A stretch of 64,000 bases of DNA, taken from the NCBI RefSeq assembly GCF_001422545.1, contig NZ_LMLE01000010.1:227-64226 (forward strand), given 5' to 3'. The notes below the pieces were generated by a model, which did no database searches, was not told where the DNA came from, and saw only the letters and a program-made list of their open reading frames with translations. The DNA comes from Pedobacter sp. Leaf41 (GTDB lineage Bacteria > Bacteroidota > Bacteroidia > Sphingobacteriales > Sphingobacteriaceae). A program made the position numbers and the translations under genes. Positions 33,331 to 41,768 of the stretch are shown here, one piece after another. The first letter of the stretch is position 1; each line of letters starts with the position of its first letter.

Positions 33331-34428
33331 ATGAAAATCACCCATACCGAAATCTACCGCTTCAGCATCCCGATGGAGCCCTTTGTAATTGCCACGGGCA
33401 CCATGCATTTTGCACAAAATGTGCTCATCAGAATTTACACTGATGCCGGAATTCATGGAATAGGCGAATGCTCGGCTTTTCCGATGATTGTTGGCGAAAC
33501 CCAGGAAACCTGTATAGCGATGGCGAAAGACTTTGCTGCTATTTTGAAAGGAAAAAATCCTCTGGAAATCCCTGAGCGGATGAACGACTTGCTGGGTTAT
33601 GCAGACCATAACAATACCATAAAGAGCGCTTTTGACATGGCATTGTTTGATATTGCAGCAAAACATGCGGAGTTGCCACTCTACCAGTTTTTAGGCGGAA
33701 CAAGAAGAACCATCGAAACAGATATGACCGTTGGTATTGATACGCCTGATGGAATGGCAGCCACGGCGCTAAACTATGTACTAAAGGGTTGCAGAATCAT
33801 TAAAATCAAGCTGGGTAAAAAAGTGAGCGATGATATTGAAAGAGTAAGATGCATTAGAGAAGCTGTTGGAAACGATATTACTTTACGTTTGGATGCGAAC
33901 CAAGGCTGGAGCTTTGACGATGCTTTATTCGCCCTTGGTGCACTGGAGAAATACAACATTGAGTTTTGTGAACAACCCATGAGAACCTGGTTCGATGATA
34001 AATTGCCGGAGTTAAATGTCAATTCCCCGATTAAATTAATGGCTGATGAGAGTTGCTACAACCATCACGATGCCCGGAAATTGATTAATAGTCAATCGAC
34101 AACCTATTTAAATATCAAATTTTCAAAATCAGGTGGAATTTTAGAAGCGCAAAAAATTCATGAAGAAGCGCTGCAAACTGGCGTAAAATGTATGATAGGG
34201 AGCATGCTGGAAAGCAGAATAGCACTGACTGCGAACCTTCATTTTGCACTGGCCAGTCCTAATGTCGAATTTTTTGATTTAGACACAGCGTTGTTAGGTC
34301 ATCTAGCTGATCCATGCGTTGGGGGTTTAACCTACAATGGTTATTTTCTTGATGTTCCTGAAGAAATTGGAATAGGCGCAGAAGCTGATGAATTTTTCCT
34401 GGAGAAATGTGAAAGCTGGACGATTTAG
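33331..34428 (+). CDS. Dipeptide epimerase (enolase superfamily)
   Basis: A 365-residue enolase-superfamily enzyme of the muconate lactonizing/dipeptide epimerase subgroup. The catalytic plan is complete: K158-x-K160 in IIKIKLG, metal ligands D188 (LDANQGW), E214 (EQP) and D239 (ADES), and lysine at 263/266 (NIKFSKSGG). Such enzymes epimerise L-Ala-D/L-Glu or related dipeptides in peptidoglycan recycling; the exact dipeptide is not certain from sequence. The gene begins 6 bases after the broken YhcG gene. A GH25 lysozyme gene nearby fits the cell-wall theme. Confidence 0.9.
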   Translation: MKITHTEIYRFSIPMEPFVIATGTMHFAQNVLIRIYTDAGIHGIGECSAFPMIVGETQETCIAMAKDFAAILKGKNPLEIPERMNDLLGYADHNNTIKSAFDMALFDIAAKHAELPLYQFLGGTRRTIETDMTVGIDTPDGMAATALNYVLKGCRIIKIKLGKKVSDDIERVRCIREAVGNDITLRLDANQGWSFDDALFALGALEKYNIEFCEQPMRTWFDDKLPELNVNSPIKLMADESCYNHHDARKLINSQSTTYLNIKFSKSGGILEAQKIHEEALQTGVKCMIGSMLESRIALTANLHFALASPNVEFFDLDTALLGHLADPCVGGLTYNGYFLDVPEEIGIGAEADEFFLEKCESWTI

Positions 34429-34630
34429 TCCAGTTGTTCATACTTTCATTGGTTTTCCTGCATGCGCCTTTAGAAATTAAATTATTTGTTAGCGAATTTG
34501 GTGATTAATCAATGATTGATAACCAATTAAACCTAATAAGAGATTGCTTTGTCGGCTGAAAAATCCTTCTCGCAATAACGAAAACGGTTATGCATCATTA
34601 CTGATGGAATAATGACTAGTGAACCAATGC

Positions 34631-35497
34631 CTAATGAACTAATAATCTAACCAACGCCAAACTATCGCCATTAAAAGCGTTAAAATCCACTACGTGACCA
34701 ATGCCATTAATTTTTGCTTTATCAGAATGCTGCCAAAACTTCCAGCGACTTTTATCCATCCTTAACTTTGGTTGGTAGTAATGCGCAATCCATAAGGGAT
34801 ATTCCTCGAAATGTTCTTCCAGATAATCCTCATAGAACTTTAAGCCCGAATAAATAATAGGCCTTACTTTGGTTTTAACTTCAACATAATTGAGAAAATC
34901 GGCCAGCTCGGCTCTCATTTTAACTGGAGAAACGCCGTCTAAACTTTCAATATCGACGACTGGCGGCAAATCGCCCTTTTCAATATTCACCACCTGTAGA
35001 AAAAACTTCGCCTGGGTTTTTCCATCTCGCTTAGGCCTGAAGAAATGATAAGCACCACATATAATCCCCACTTTCGGAGCTTCACGCCAATTCCTCTGAA
35101 AATAAGGATCCACTTGTAAAAGACCTTCTGTCGCCTTAATAAATGCGAATTTCACTTTCACCCCATCATCTTCCATATCTTTCACTTTTTGCCAGTTTAT
35201 TTTTCCCTGGTAATAAGACACATCAATTCCGTGTATGGTATATTTTTTCGGGATTTTAATGTTGAAACTTTCATAAGTGCGGTAGTTGGGGTCTTGCCCC
35301 CAATCTTTTATCCATCGCCAGGTGGCCACAAAGCCATTCAGAATGTAGCCGTAATAGAATGGGGAAAGTAGAATCAGCAATAAACCGGCAATAACCACTT
35401 TCCACTGCGTAGGAAAAGGCTTAGATTTCTTTTTACGCACCGCAGGTTTTCTGGTAACAGGTTTTCTCGTAACGGGTTTTCTCTTCTCTGGCGGCAT
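34631..35497 (-). CDS. Membrane-anchored GH25 lysozyme
   Basis: A 288-residue inner-membrane protein. The first 30 residues are cytoplasmic and very basic with repeats of RKPVT (at about 6-20), one membrane helix spans about 33-52, and the periplasmic GH25 lysozyme domain begins near residue 88. Catalytic residues are present: D92 in GIDVSYYQG, D182 and E184 in PPVVDIESLDG, and the KFWQHSDK strand near the end. GH25 enzymes cut the N-acetylmuramyl bond of peptidoglycan. The Lys/Arg tail and anchor suggest a cell-bound role in wall remodelling rather than attack on other cells (inference). Confidence 0.9.
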   Translation of the reverse strand: MPPEKRKPVTRKPVTRKPAVRKKKSKPFPTQWKVVIAGLLLILLSPFYYGYILNGFVATWRWIKDWGQDPNYRTYESFNIKIPKKYTIHGIDVSYYQGKINWQKVKDMEDDGVKVKFAFIKATEGLLQVDPYFQRNWREAPKVGIICGAYHFFRPKRDGKTQAKFFLQVVNIEKGDLPPVVDIESLDGVSPVKMRAELADFLNYVEVKTKVRPIIYSGLKFYEDYLEEHFEEYPLWIAHYYQPKLRMDKSRWKFWQHSDKAKINGIGHVVDFNAFNGDSLALVRLLVH

Positions 35498-35623
35498 ACT
35501 TTATTTGAGGGTACTAAGTTGAGGAAAATGAAGAACAAATAAAAAAGGTTTTGCTGCATACTTCGAAAGGATGTTGACTTTGTCGAACTGGAATTAAATC
35601 CAATAGTTAAATAAAAAGTTCAT

Positions 35624-35631
35624 TACTTTTG
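35624..35631 (+). promoter_or_regulatory. Candidate -7 box for the MFS transporter
   Basis: TACTTTTG, an exact TAnnTTTG match, 15 bases before the ATG at 35647. Confidence 0.5.
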
Positions 35632-35646
35632 CGCACCAGATAAATC

Positions 35647-36879
35647 ATGTTCAAGCTTATACTCAACACCTATAAAACGTCTTTCAGCGGATTAAGCCGA
35701 GAAACCTGGCTTCTAAGCATTGTGATGATGTTTAACAGATGCGGAAGTATGGCCGTTCCATTTATGGGTTTATATGTTACGCAAAGCCTGCACCGCTCCG
35801 AAATGGATGCTGGTTTAATTATCACGCTATTCGGCGTGGGTTCCATCCTGGGTTCGGCAACTGGCGGAAAATTAACGGATATGATTGGTTTCCGCCCAGT
35901 ACAAATCCTTTCCTCCATTATCGGTGGCATTTTATTCATCTTGTTTTCCACCATTACACATTTTACTAGTTTGTGTATATTGGCAGTGGTGATCAGCTTT
36001 TTTTCTGAGGCCTTTCGACCGGCGAATTTTACGGCGGTTGCACATTATGCCACCGCAGGAACGATTACGAGGTCTTACTCATTAAACAGGTTGGCAGTAA
36101 ATATTGGTTGGTCAGTTGGCATCAGTTTAGCTGGAATAATTGCCTCATTCAATTATAAACTACTTTTTATCGTTGAAGGTGGTGTAAGTATCATCGTAGG
36201 TTTGCTTATTTTATCTTTTCTTCCACAGGTAAAAGGATTCATAAAAAAGGCTAAAGAGAATGCCTTGAATATGGTAATTATGAAACCTTGGAAAGATATA
36301 TTTTATGTGAAATTTATCTTATTAACCACCATATTTATTACCTGTGCGTTCTTGATGTTTAGGGTAGTTCCGGTTTTCTTTAAAGAACAATGGCACATTG
36401 ATGAGTTTGCCATTGGGATTATTATAGGAATCAACGGCGCAGTAATCGCTTTGTTTGAGATGATTATGATCAATAAAATCGAGGCTAAACGACCGCCAAT
36501 GTTCTTTATCATCATCGGAGCAATTTTCTTCTCAGTCTCTTACCTGATGCTTAGCGCACCAATTGGCTTCCATTTGTTGGGGGCAGTTTTGGTAATCGTA
36601 ATATTTACCGGCGGGGAAATGTTCTCGCTGCCTTTTATCAACACAATCGTTATTAGCCGAAGTAATGAGCATAACAGAGGCTTATATGCTGCTGGTTATA
36701 CCTTAAGCTGGTCTTGCGCTCAGGTAATCGGCCCCTTGGCTGGGTTTTTTATTGCTAAAAACCTGGGCTACAACTGGCTTTGGTTCAGCCTTGCCTGTAT
36801 GTTATTGTGCTGCGCCTGGGGATTTGGCAGGCTTGGGAAGGTGAAGGCTGAAAGTTTGGAGTTGAGGGTAGAAGGTTGA
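35647..36879 (+). CDS. MFS transporter
   Basis: A 410-residue, twelve-helix major facilitator. The loop motif GGKLTDMIGFRP at 76-87 is the MFS motif A, and both halves are present. The branch (MdtH/YttB-like drug exporter?) and substrate are not certain. The last 11 residues (KAESLELRVEG) do not look like a natural helix end: they are coded by the first units of a GAAAGTT-rich repeat tract that continues past the stop codon. The original stop may have been lost when the tract arrived. Confidence 0.88.
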   Translation: MFKLILNTYKTSFSGLSRETWLLSIVMMFNRCGSMAVPFMGLYVTQSLHRSEMDAGLIITLFGVGSILGSATGGKLTDMIGFRPVQILSSIIGGILFILFSTITHFTSLCILAVVISFFSEAFRPANFTAVAHYATAGTITRSYSLNRLAVNIGWSVGISLAGIIASFNYKLLFIVEGGVSIIVGLLILSFLPQVKGFIKKAKENALNMVIMKPWKDIFYVKFILLTTIFITCAFLMFRVVPVFFKEQWHIDEFAIGIIIGINGAVIALFEMIMINKIEAKRPPMFFIIIGAIFFSVSYLMLSAPIGFHLLGAVLVIVIFTGGEMFSLPFINTIVISRSNEHNRGLYAAGYTLSWSCAQVIGPLAGFFIAKNLGYNWLWFSLACMLLCCAWGFGRLGKVKAESLELRVEG

Positions 36880-36960
36880 AAGTTCAATGTTGAAAGTTCA
36901 AAGTTGAAGATTGAGAGTTTAAGGTTCAAAGTTTATGGATGAAAGTTCAGGGTTCAAAGT
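36846..36960. repeat. Low-complexity GAAAGTT(C/G) tract
   Basis: Imperfect repeats of GAAAGTTCAA, GAAAGTTTGG, GAAGATTGAGAG and similar, starting inside the end of the MFS gene. It is the strand complement of the sort of sequence seen at 23500-23614. Confidence 0.6.
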
Positions 36961-37180
36961 TAAGTAGGAACTTACTATTGTAAACTGGATTGGCTAATTA
37001 TCAAACTTACCATCATTACCCTACCATCTTGTACTTCCAACTTATAGCCTGTAACTTTTAACACAAAATCCATAACTAAAAAAAGTTCAAAGCGAGGTTT
37101 TAAATTAGCTCCGCTTTGAACTTTTCTTCATATAGAATTAACCTCCAGGCTACCTACACAACATTTGTTATCTGTAAAAA
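36880..37180. other. Repeat tract and terminator between convergent genes
   Basis: The left third is the GAAAGTT tract, the right end a terminator hairpin at 37081-37128. Nothing gene-like lies between. Confidence 0.6.
37081..37128. terminator. Terminator between MFS and GH43 genes
   Basis: AAAAGTTCAAAGCG and CGCTTTGAACTTTT pair over 14 bp around a 17-base loop; A- and T-rich flanks suggest it works for both convergent genes. Confidence 0.82.
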
Positions 37181-38161
37181 CTACTTCACCTTTTGTGCTT
37201 TTACGCCTTCGTTTGTGATTTTTACAGGGAGGATCTTCCCATTGGCATCAAATTTCATTTCATCGATGCAGGTAACCCGATGATTACCATCCGTTTCACT
37301 TAATGGCCTGCGGTGATAAACAATGTGATAAGTACCTTTTTTCTCGTTAATTAATAAGGAATGGTGCCCCGCCCCTCTTGCCACTTCCGGGTCTTGCTTC
37401 AAAATTTTATCAACCCTTTTAAACGGACCAAACGGCGAATCTGCAATGGCATAGGCTACAGAATAATCTGGACCAGTCCAGCCGCCTTCGCTCCACATAA
37501 AGTAATATTTTCCGTCTTTGATAAACATGTAAGGACCTTCAACATAGTTTTCTGGCGTAATTTCTTTGAAAGTAGTTCCATCTTCAAATGGTACAAAACC
37601 GGTAAAATCCTTGTTCAGTTTGGCAATGTTACAGTGTTTCCAACCTCCGTAAATTAAATAATACTGACCATCTTTATCTTTAAAAACGAACTGATCAATG
37701 GGCTGTGCACCATTATGAAATTTATCAACCAAAGGCTTCCCTAAATGATCTTTGTAGGGTCCTTCAGGCTTATCAGCAACGGCAACTCCGATTCCACCTA
37801 TTTCGTTGTCGCTTTGAATGTCGTTTGCTCCGAAGAACAGGTAATACTTTTTATCTTTTTGAACAATTGCCGGAGCCCACATGGCCTTATTCGCCCACTT
37901 CACCGCAGCAGTATCCAAAACACGGGAATGTTTTTTCCAGGTAACCAAGTCATCAGAAGAGAAAGCATCCAGAAAAACCTGCTCTTTGTACCTTGCAGAA
38001 TAGGTGGGATAAACCCAATATTTGTTATTGAAAATCGCAGCTTCCGGATCTGCATACCAACCCTGAAATATGGGGTTTCCTGATTGCTTAATCGTTTTAC
38101 TACTTTGAGCAAAAGAACTAAATCCTGCTAAAAGTAAAAGAGATGAGAATATGTATTTCAT
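37181..38161 (-). CDS. Glycoside hydrolase family 43 enzyme
   Basis: A 326-residue exported five-bladed propeller glycosidase. After a signal peptide (about 1-19, ending SSFA) the GH43 catalytic set is visible: base D38 in GWYADPEA, D156 in QPIDQFVF and acid E208 in VEGPYM, with WAPAIVQKDKKYYLFFG as the blade signature. GH43 enzymes act on arabinan, xylan or related side chains, so this protein feeds plant-polymer use in the periplasm; the exact substrate is unknown. There is no SusC/SusD pair nearby, so it is not in a standard polysaccharide utilisation locus. I use the ATG at 38161; a GTG lies 6 bases upstream. Confidence 0.93.
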   Translation of the reverse strand: MKYIFSSLLLLAGFSSFAQSSKTIKQSGNPIFQGWYADPEAAIFNNKYWVYPTYSARYKEQVFLDAFSSDDLVTWKKHSRVLDTAAVKWANKAMWAPAIVQKDKKYYLFFGANDIQSDNEIGGIGVAVADKPEGPYKDHLGKPLVDKFHNGAQPIDQFVFKDKDGQYYLIYGGWKHCNIAKLNKDFTGFVPFEDGTTFKEITPENYVEGPYMFIKDGKYYFMWSEGGWTGPDYSVAYAIADSPFGPFKRVDKILKQDPEVARGAGHHSLLINEKKGTYHIVYHRRPLSETDGNHRVTCIDEMKFDANGKILPVKITNEGVKAQKVK

Positions 38162-38557
38162 GTGCACAATTTATGAAAAAATATGAATTATAAAATTGAA
38201 TATGATTTTGGGAAAAGCAAAGATCTCGTTACCATCAGTTTCTTCAGCCCCGCTCCCGTTTCTGCTCCGATGAAACCTGTGCAACAAGCAAGCATGCAAA
38301 CAAAAATAAATGCAGCTGCTACATCGGGAGCATCCACTTTAATCGGGTTTAGGCGGCCAGTATGGTGGTGATGTGAAACTAAACCCGTTAACCATAAACC
38401 TGACAGCGCTAAATAGCCCGGAATGAAGCGCAGCGAAGTGAGGACTATGAGCAATGGCGGGACTACAGTACCAATGAAAATCTGCCTCTCATTTTCAAAA
38501 AAAATCCCTGTCTGAACAAGCAAACAGGGATTTTAACTTAGAATTATAAAAAACGAC
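38162..38557. other. Gap of about 400 bases with repeat-like sequence
   Basis: Open frames exist on both strands (for example 38183-38371 plus, 38188-38523 minus) but are compositionally odd and have no supporting family. The stretch around 38390-38470 has the look of an interspersed intergenic repeat. A terminator lies at the right end. Confidence 0.45.
38501..38536 (-). terminator. Terminator downstream of the M20 gene
   Basis: AAAATCCCTGT and ACAGGGATTTT form an 11-bp stem around a 12-base loop, 24 bases past the stop codon of the minus-strand M20 gene. Confidence 0.85.
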
Positions 38558-39928
38558 TTATTTACTTAGCTCTGCAAAATATTTATGGAACAAAGGCAAA
38601 GTTTCAATTCCTTTATAGTAATTGTAAATGTCGTATTTCTCGTTTGGTGAATGCAAAGCATCGCTATCTAATCCAAAGCCAAAAAGGACAGATTTAATAC
38701 CCAAAACATCTTCAAATAACGCTACGATTGGAATACTTCCTCCTCCACGTGTTGGAATGGCTTTTTTACCGAAACTATCTTCAATCGCTTTTTCTGCAGC
38801 CTGATAGGCAACACTATCGGTTGGGGTAACCACCGGTTCGCCACCATGATGAGGCGTTACTTTTACCTTTACATTTTTAGGGGCAATGCTTTCAAAATGT
38901 TTGGTAAAAATTTCTGAGATTTCCTCAGAACTTTGATTCGGCACCAAACGCATCGAAATTTTCGCATTCGCTTTGCTTGGCAATACGGTTTTAGCGCCTT
39001 CACCAATGTAACCACTCCAAATTCCATTAACCTCCAATGTCGGGCGGGTTCCTGTACGCTCTAAAGTAGAGTAACCTTTTTCACCCCAAACCTCATCAAT
39101 AGCTAAATCTTCCTTATATTCAGTTTCATCATAAGGAGCAGAATTTAAAGCCTTCTTCTCTTCATCACTCAATTCTACCACTTTATCGTAAAATGCAGGA
39201 ATGGTAATATGGTTATTTTCATCGTGTAACGAGGCAATCATTTTGCACAATATTGTAGCTGGGTTAGCCACTGCGCCACCGTAAACACCTGAATGTAAAT
39301 CGCGGTTCGGCCCAACAACTTCCACTTCCATATATGCTAAACCACGTAAACCCGTTTCTATTGAAGGATGCTCCATGCTGATCATCGAAGTATCAGAAAT
39401 TAAAACCACATCGGCTTTTAAACGTTCTGCATTGTCTTTAACAAAAATACCAAGATTTGCCGAACCAACTTCCTCCTCGCCCTCTATCATAAACTTAACG
39501 TTACAGGCCAAAGTATTAGTTTGCATCATCAACTCGAACGCCTTCACATGCATGTAAAACTGGCCCTTATCATCACAAGCACCACGGGCGTAGATTTTTC
39601 CATCGCGTACGGTCGGCTCAAACGGCGGTGTTTGCCATAATTCCAGGGGATCTGCAGGTTGCACATCGTAGTGACCATAAATTAAAACGGTTGGTAAAGC
39701 ACTGTCTATTATTTTTTCACCATAAACAATTGGATAACCGGCGGTTGGACATATTTCAACGTGATCTGCACCGGCATCTTTTAGTTTTTGCGCCACATAG
39801 TCAGCTGTTTTTAAAACATCAGCCTTATATTTTGGGTCGGCACTCACTGATGGAAAACGCAATAGTTCGAACAACTCGTCTAAAAAGCGTTGTTTGTGCG
39901 TTTCTACGTAATTTTTAATCTCTTGCAT
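38558..39928 (-). CDS. M20 family dipeptidase/peptidase
   Basis: A 456-residue cytoplasmic metallopeptidase of the M20 (ArgE/DapE/CNDP2-like) family with two metal ions. The ligand pattern is present: H86 in IYGHYDVQP, D119 in ACDDKG, the glutamates of EGEEEVGS (151-152 region), D179 in LISDT, and a histidine in ALHSPNEKYD near the C-terminus. The lid dimerisation domain lies between about 195 and 340. It probably splits short peptides brought into the cell. The gene stands alone, with a -7 box upstream (39946-39953) and a terminator downstream. Confidence 0.94.
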   Translation of the reverse strand: MQEIKNYVETHKQRFLDELFELLRFPSVSADPKYKADVLKTADYVAQKLKDAGADHVEICPTAGYPIVYGEKIIDSALPTVLIYGHYDVQPADPLELWQTPPFEPTVRDGKIYARGACDDKGQFYMHVKAFELMMQTNTLACNVKFMIEGEEEVGSANLGIFVKDNAERLKADVVLISDTSMISMEHPSIETGLRGLAYMEVEVVGPNRDLHSGVYGGAVANPATILCKMIASLHDENNHITIPAFYDKVVELSDEEKKALNSAPYDETEYKEDLAIDEVWGEKGYSTLERTGTRPTLEVNGIWSGYIGEGAKTVLPSKANAKISMRLVPNQSSEEISEIFTKHFESIAPKNVKVKVTPHHGGEPVVTPTDSVAYQAAEKAIEDSFGKKAIPTRGGGSIPIVALFEDVLGIKSVLFGFGLDSDALHSPNEKYDIYNYYKGIETLPLFHKYFAELSK

Positions 39929-39945
39929 AACAAAATGAATTTGAG

Positions 39946-39953
39946 CAAATATA
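39946..39953 (-). promoter_or_regulatory. Candidate -7 box for the M20 gene
   Basis: On the minus strand this is TATATTTG, an exact TAnnTTTG match, 17 bases before the ATG. Confidence 0.5.
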
Positions 39954-40180
39954 TGATTTTACCATAAAAGCCCTTGATTTATCGTTTGTATTTTACTTTT
40001 ATGAAATGTGTTTTTTGAGGAAAAAATTAGTTGATATCATTTAAATTTGACAAGGCACTTAGTTTGTTAAGTAATTGTTGTTTTTAAATAAAATTCAACC
40101 TTACGAAATATTTTTTAAACCATTTTTTCGTAAATTGCACTTTTAAAATTATCCAAAAAGCCGAGAAATGATTCTTCAAA

Positions 40181-41155
40181 ATGAAAATTAGCATTAAGTT
40201 CAGTACTTTTTTAGTATTGCTATTTTCCATCAGTATTTCTGGTTTTACGCAAACAACAAGCCCGCCTCGGGTAAGTTGCCCTGAAGCAGCTCAATTTTAC
40301 GCTAGAGACAGTATTAATATTGTAACGTTTGGTGCAAGTACGGTTGAGGGGGTTAATGGAGCGGGCTTTCAAACTATGTTGAGAAACAACTTTTTGAATT
40401 GTTATCAAAACAAAGTTGTTGACATTACTAACCATGGTATTGGAGGCCAAACTACTTTTCAAGGCTTGTTACGAATAGATAATGCGATAAAAGACCGAAC
40501 AGGTTTTATTGTAATTTCGATGGGCATTAATGATGCGTTGGCAATGGTTAACGGTAAAGGAAGCGTGGCCGAAACGGAGGCCAACATGCGTTCTTTGATT
40601 AGTATCAGTTTAAAGCAAAACCTGGTTCCAATTCTTTGTACGCTACAAAATGTAGACGATAGAAACAGCGCTCCGCTGGCTCAGGCGAACGTAAACATCA
40701 GGGCTTTAAATGTTGTTTACAGGCGTCTGGCCATTGAATATAAAATATATCTAGCAGATGTGAATGCAGCCATGAGAAGAGATTTCACCTTGTATCAGGA
40801 TGCTTTTCATCCAAACGCCAGAGGTTATAGATTAATCAGCTATGTCATTTTCGATGCCATTAACAAAGCGATTTTTGATAAGTTTTTGATGTTTGTGGTT
40901 TCACAGAACTATCCAAATCCAGCCGGAACACAAACTTACCTTGATGTGGTTTTGCCAGAAACAGATAAACTTACCATACAGGTTTATGATATGATGGGCA
41001 GGTTAGTAAAAACTGTTTTGAATGAATATATTAATACTGGTAAGCATACTCTGGAAATAAATACCTCTACTTTTGTACCGGGGATTTATTTTTTCAAACT
41101 CACTTCCGATTCAGGGCAGTACAATGCCGCAAAAAAGTTTATCGTAGCGAGGTAA
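40181..41155 (+). CDS. SGNH/GDSL esterase with type IX sorting tail
   Basis: A 324-residue exported protein in two parts. Residues about 45-230 form an SGNH hydrolase with the four family blocks: S53 in FGASTVEG, G88 in HGIGGQ, N117 in GIND, and D207-x2-H210 in DAFHPNARGY. Residues about 244-324 form a type A type IX secretion sorting domain (SQNYPNPAGTQTYLDV, YDMMGRLVKT, LEINTSTFVPGIYFFKL, final KKFIVAR). So it is a lipase/esterase (sugar ester or lipid) sent to the cell surface or outside. The signal peptide ends near residue 23 (GFTQ). It implies that the organism has a type IX secretion system. Confidence 0.92.
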   Translation: MKISIKFSTFLVLLFSISISGFTQTTSPPRVSCPEAAQFYARDSINIVTFGASTVEGVNGAGFQTMLRNNFLNCYQNKVVDITNHGIGGQTTFQGLLRIDNAIKDRTGFIVISMGINDALAMVNGKGSVAETEANMRSLISISLKQNLVPILCTLQNVDDRNSAPLAQANVNIRALNVVYRRLAIEYKIYLADVNAAMRRDFTLYQDAFHPNARGYRLISYVIFDAINKAIFDKFLMFVVSQNYPNPAGTQTYLDVVLPETDKLTIQVYDMMGRLVKTVLNEYINTGKHTLEINTSTFVPGIYFFKLTSDSGQYNAAKKFIVAR

Positions 41156-41210
41156 CAAAAGATTACAGCTTTAGTCTTAAAACAGATTAATAAGTTTTAT
41201 ATCTTTAAAA

Positions 41211-41768
41211 ATGCCTACTGACACTTTTACAAACGAAGAAATTGATATTAATTCGTTACCAAAATACGAAGAAATTTCTTTGAAAAAACCCCACTCCAAT
41301 TATTGGAAAATCATCTGCATCAATTTAATCATCACTTTTCTAGTTATTGGCATTACTGCTACTTTACTAATTTTTTTCAATGAGAAAACACAGCCACATG
41401 CCTTAATCATCGTTGGCATTTATTTAGTAGTTACCATTGTTACCGTTTTGCTTTTCTATGTTAGTTTTAAGAAACGTGGATATGCCATCAGAACCAAGGA
41501 TGTAATTTATAAGAGTGGCATCATTGCCGAATCAACTACGATTGTGCCGCTAAACAGAATTCAGCATATCGAACTAAATGAAGGTTTTTTTTCAAGAATG
41601 TTTAGTTTGGGTTCGCTGCAAATATTTACTGCAGGCGGCCAAACAGGTCACATCCACATTGCGGGCATACCAATTAATGAAGCAAAAAGCATAAGAGATT
41701 TGCTATTAAATAAGCTTGAATTGCTTGAGACACCTGAGATTGAAACTAAACTGAAAGTTAATGAATAG
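41211..41768 (+). CDS. Bacterial PH-domain membrane protein, YdbS-like
   Basis: A 185-residue inner-membrane protein: two helices (about 30-55 and 62-85) followed by a bacterial pleckstrin-homology domain (bPH2/DUF304) at about 90-170, with YKSGIIAESTTIVPLNRIQH and GSLQIFTAGGQTGHIHIAGI as its signature. In other bacteria YdbS and YdbT act together; functions proposed are poorly proven (membrane or stress-related). The last 8 bases overlap the next gene's start (ATGAATAG), so both are made together. Confidence 0.88.
   Translation: MPTDTFTNEEIDINSLPKYEEISLKKPHSNYWKIICINLIITFLVIGITATLLIFFNEKTQPHALIIVGIYLVVTIVTVLLFYVSFKKRGYAIRTKDVIYKSGIIAESTTIVPLNRIQHIELNEGFFSRMFSLGSLQIFTAGGQTGHIHIAGIPINEAKSIRDLLLNKLELLETPEIETKLKVNE

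Noticed and set aside
34416..34433. Terminator at the end of the dipeptide epimerase gene
   Set aside because: CTGGAC/GTCCAG is only 6 bp, overlaps the stop codon and has no U-tract.
37181..38161. Polysaccharide utilisation locus
   Set aside because: A GH43 enzyme is present but there is no SusC/SusD pair or regulator nearby.
38183..38523. Open frames on both strands between the GH43 and M20 genes
   Set aside because: Overlapping frames with odd composition and repeat-like DNA; no family fits either.
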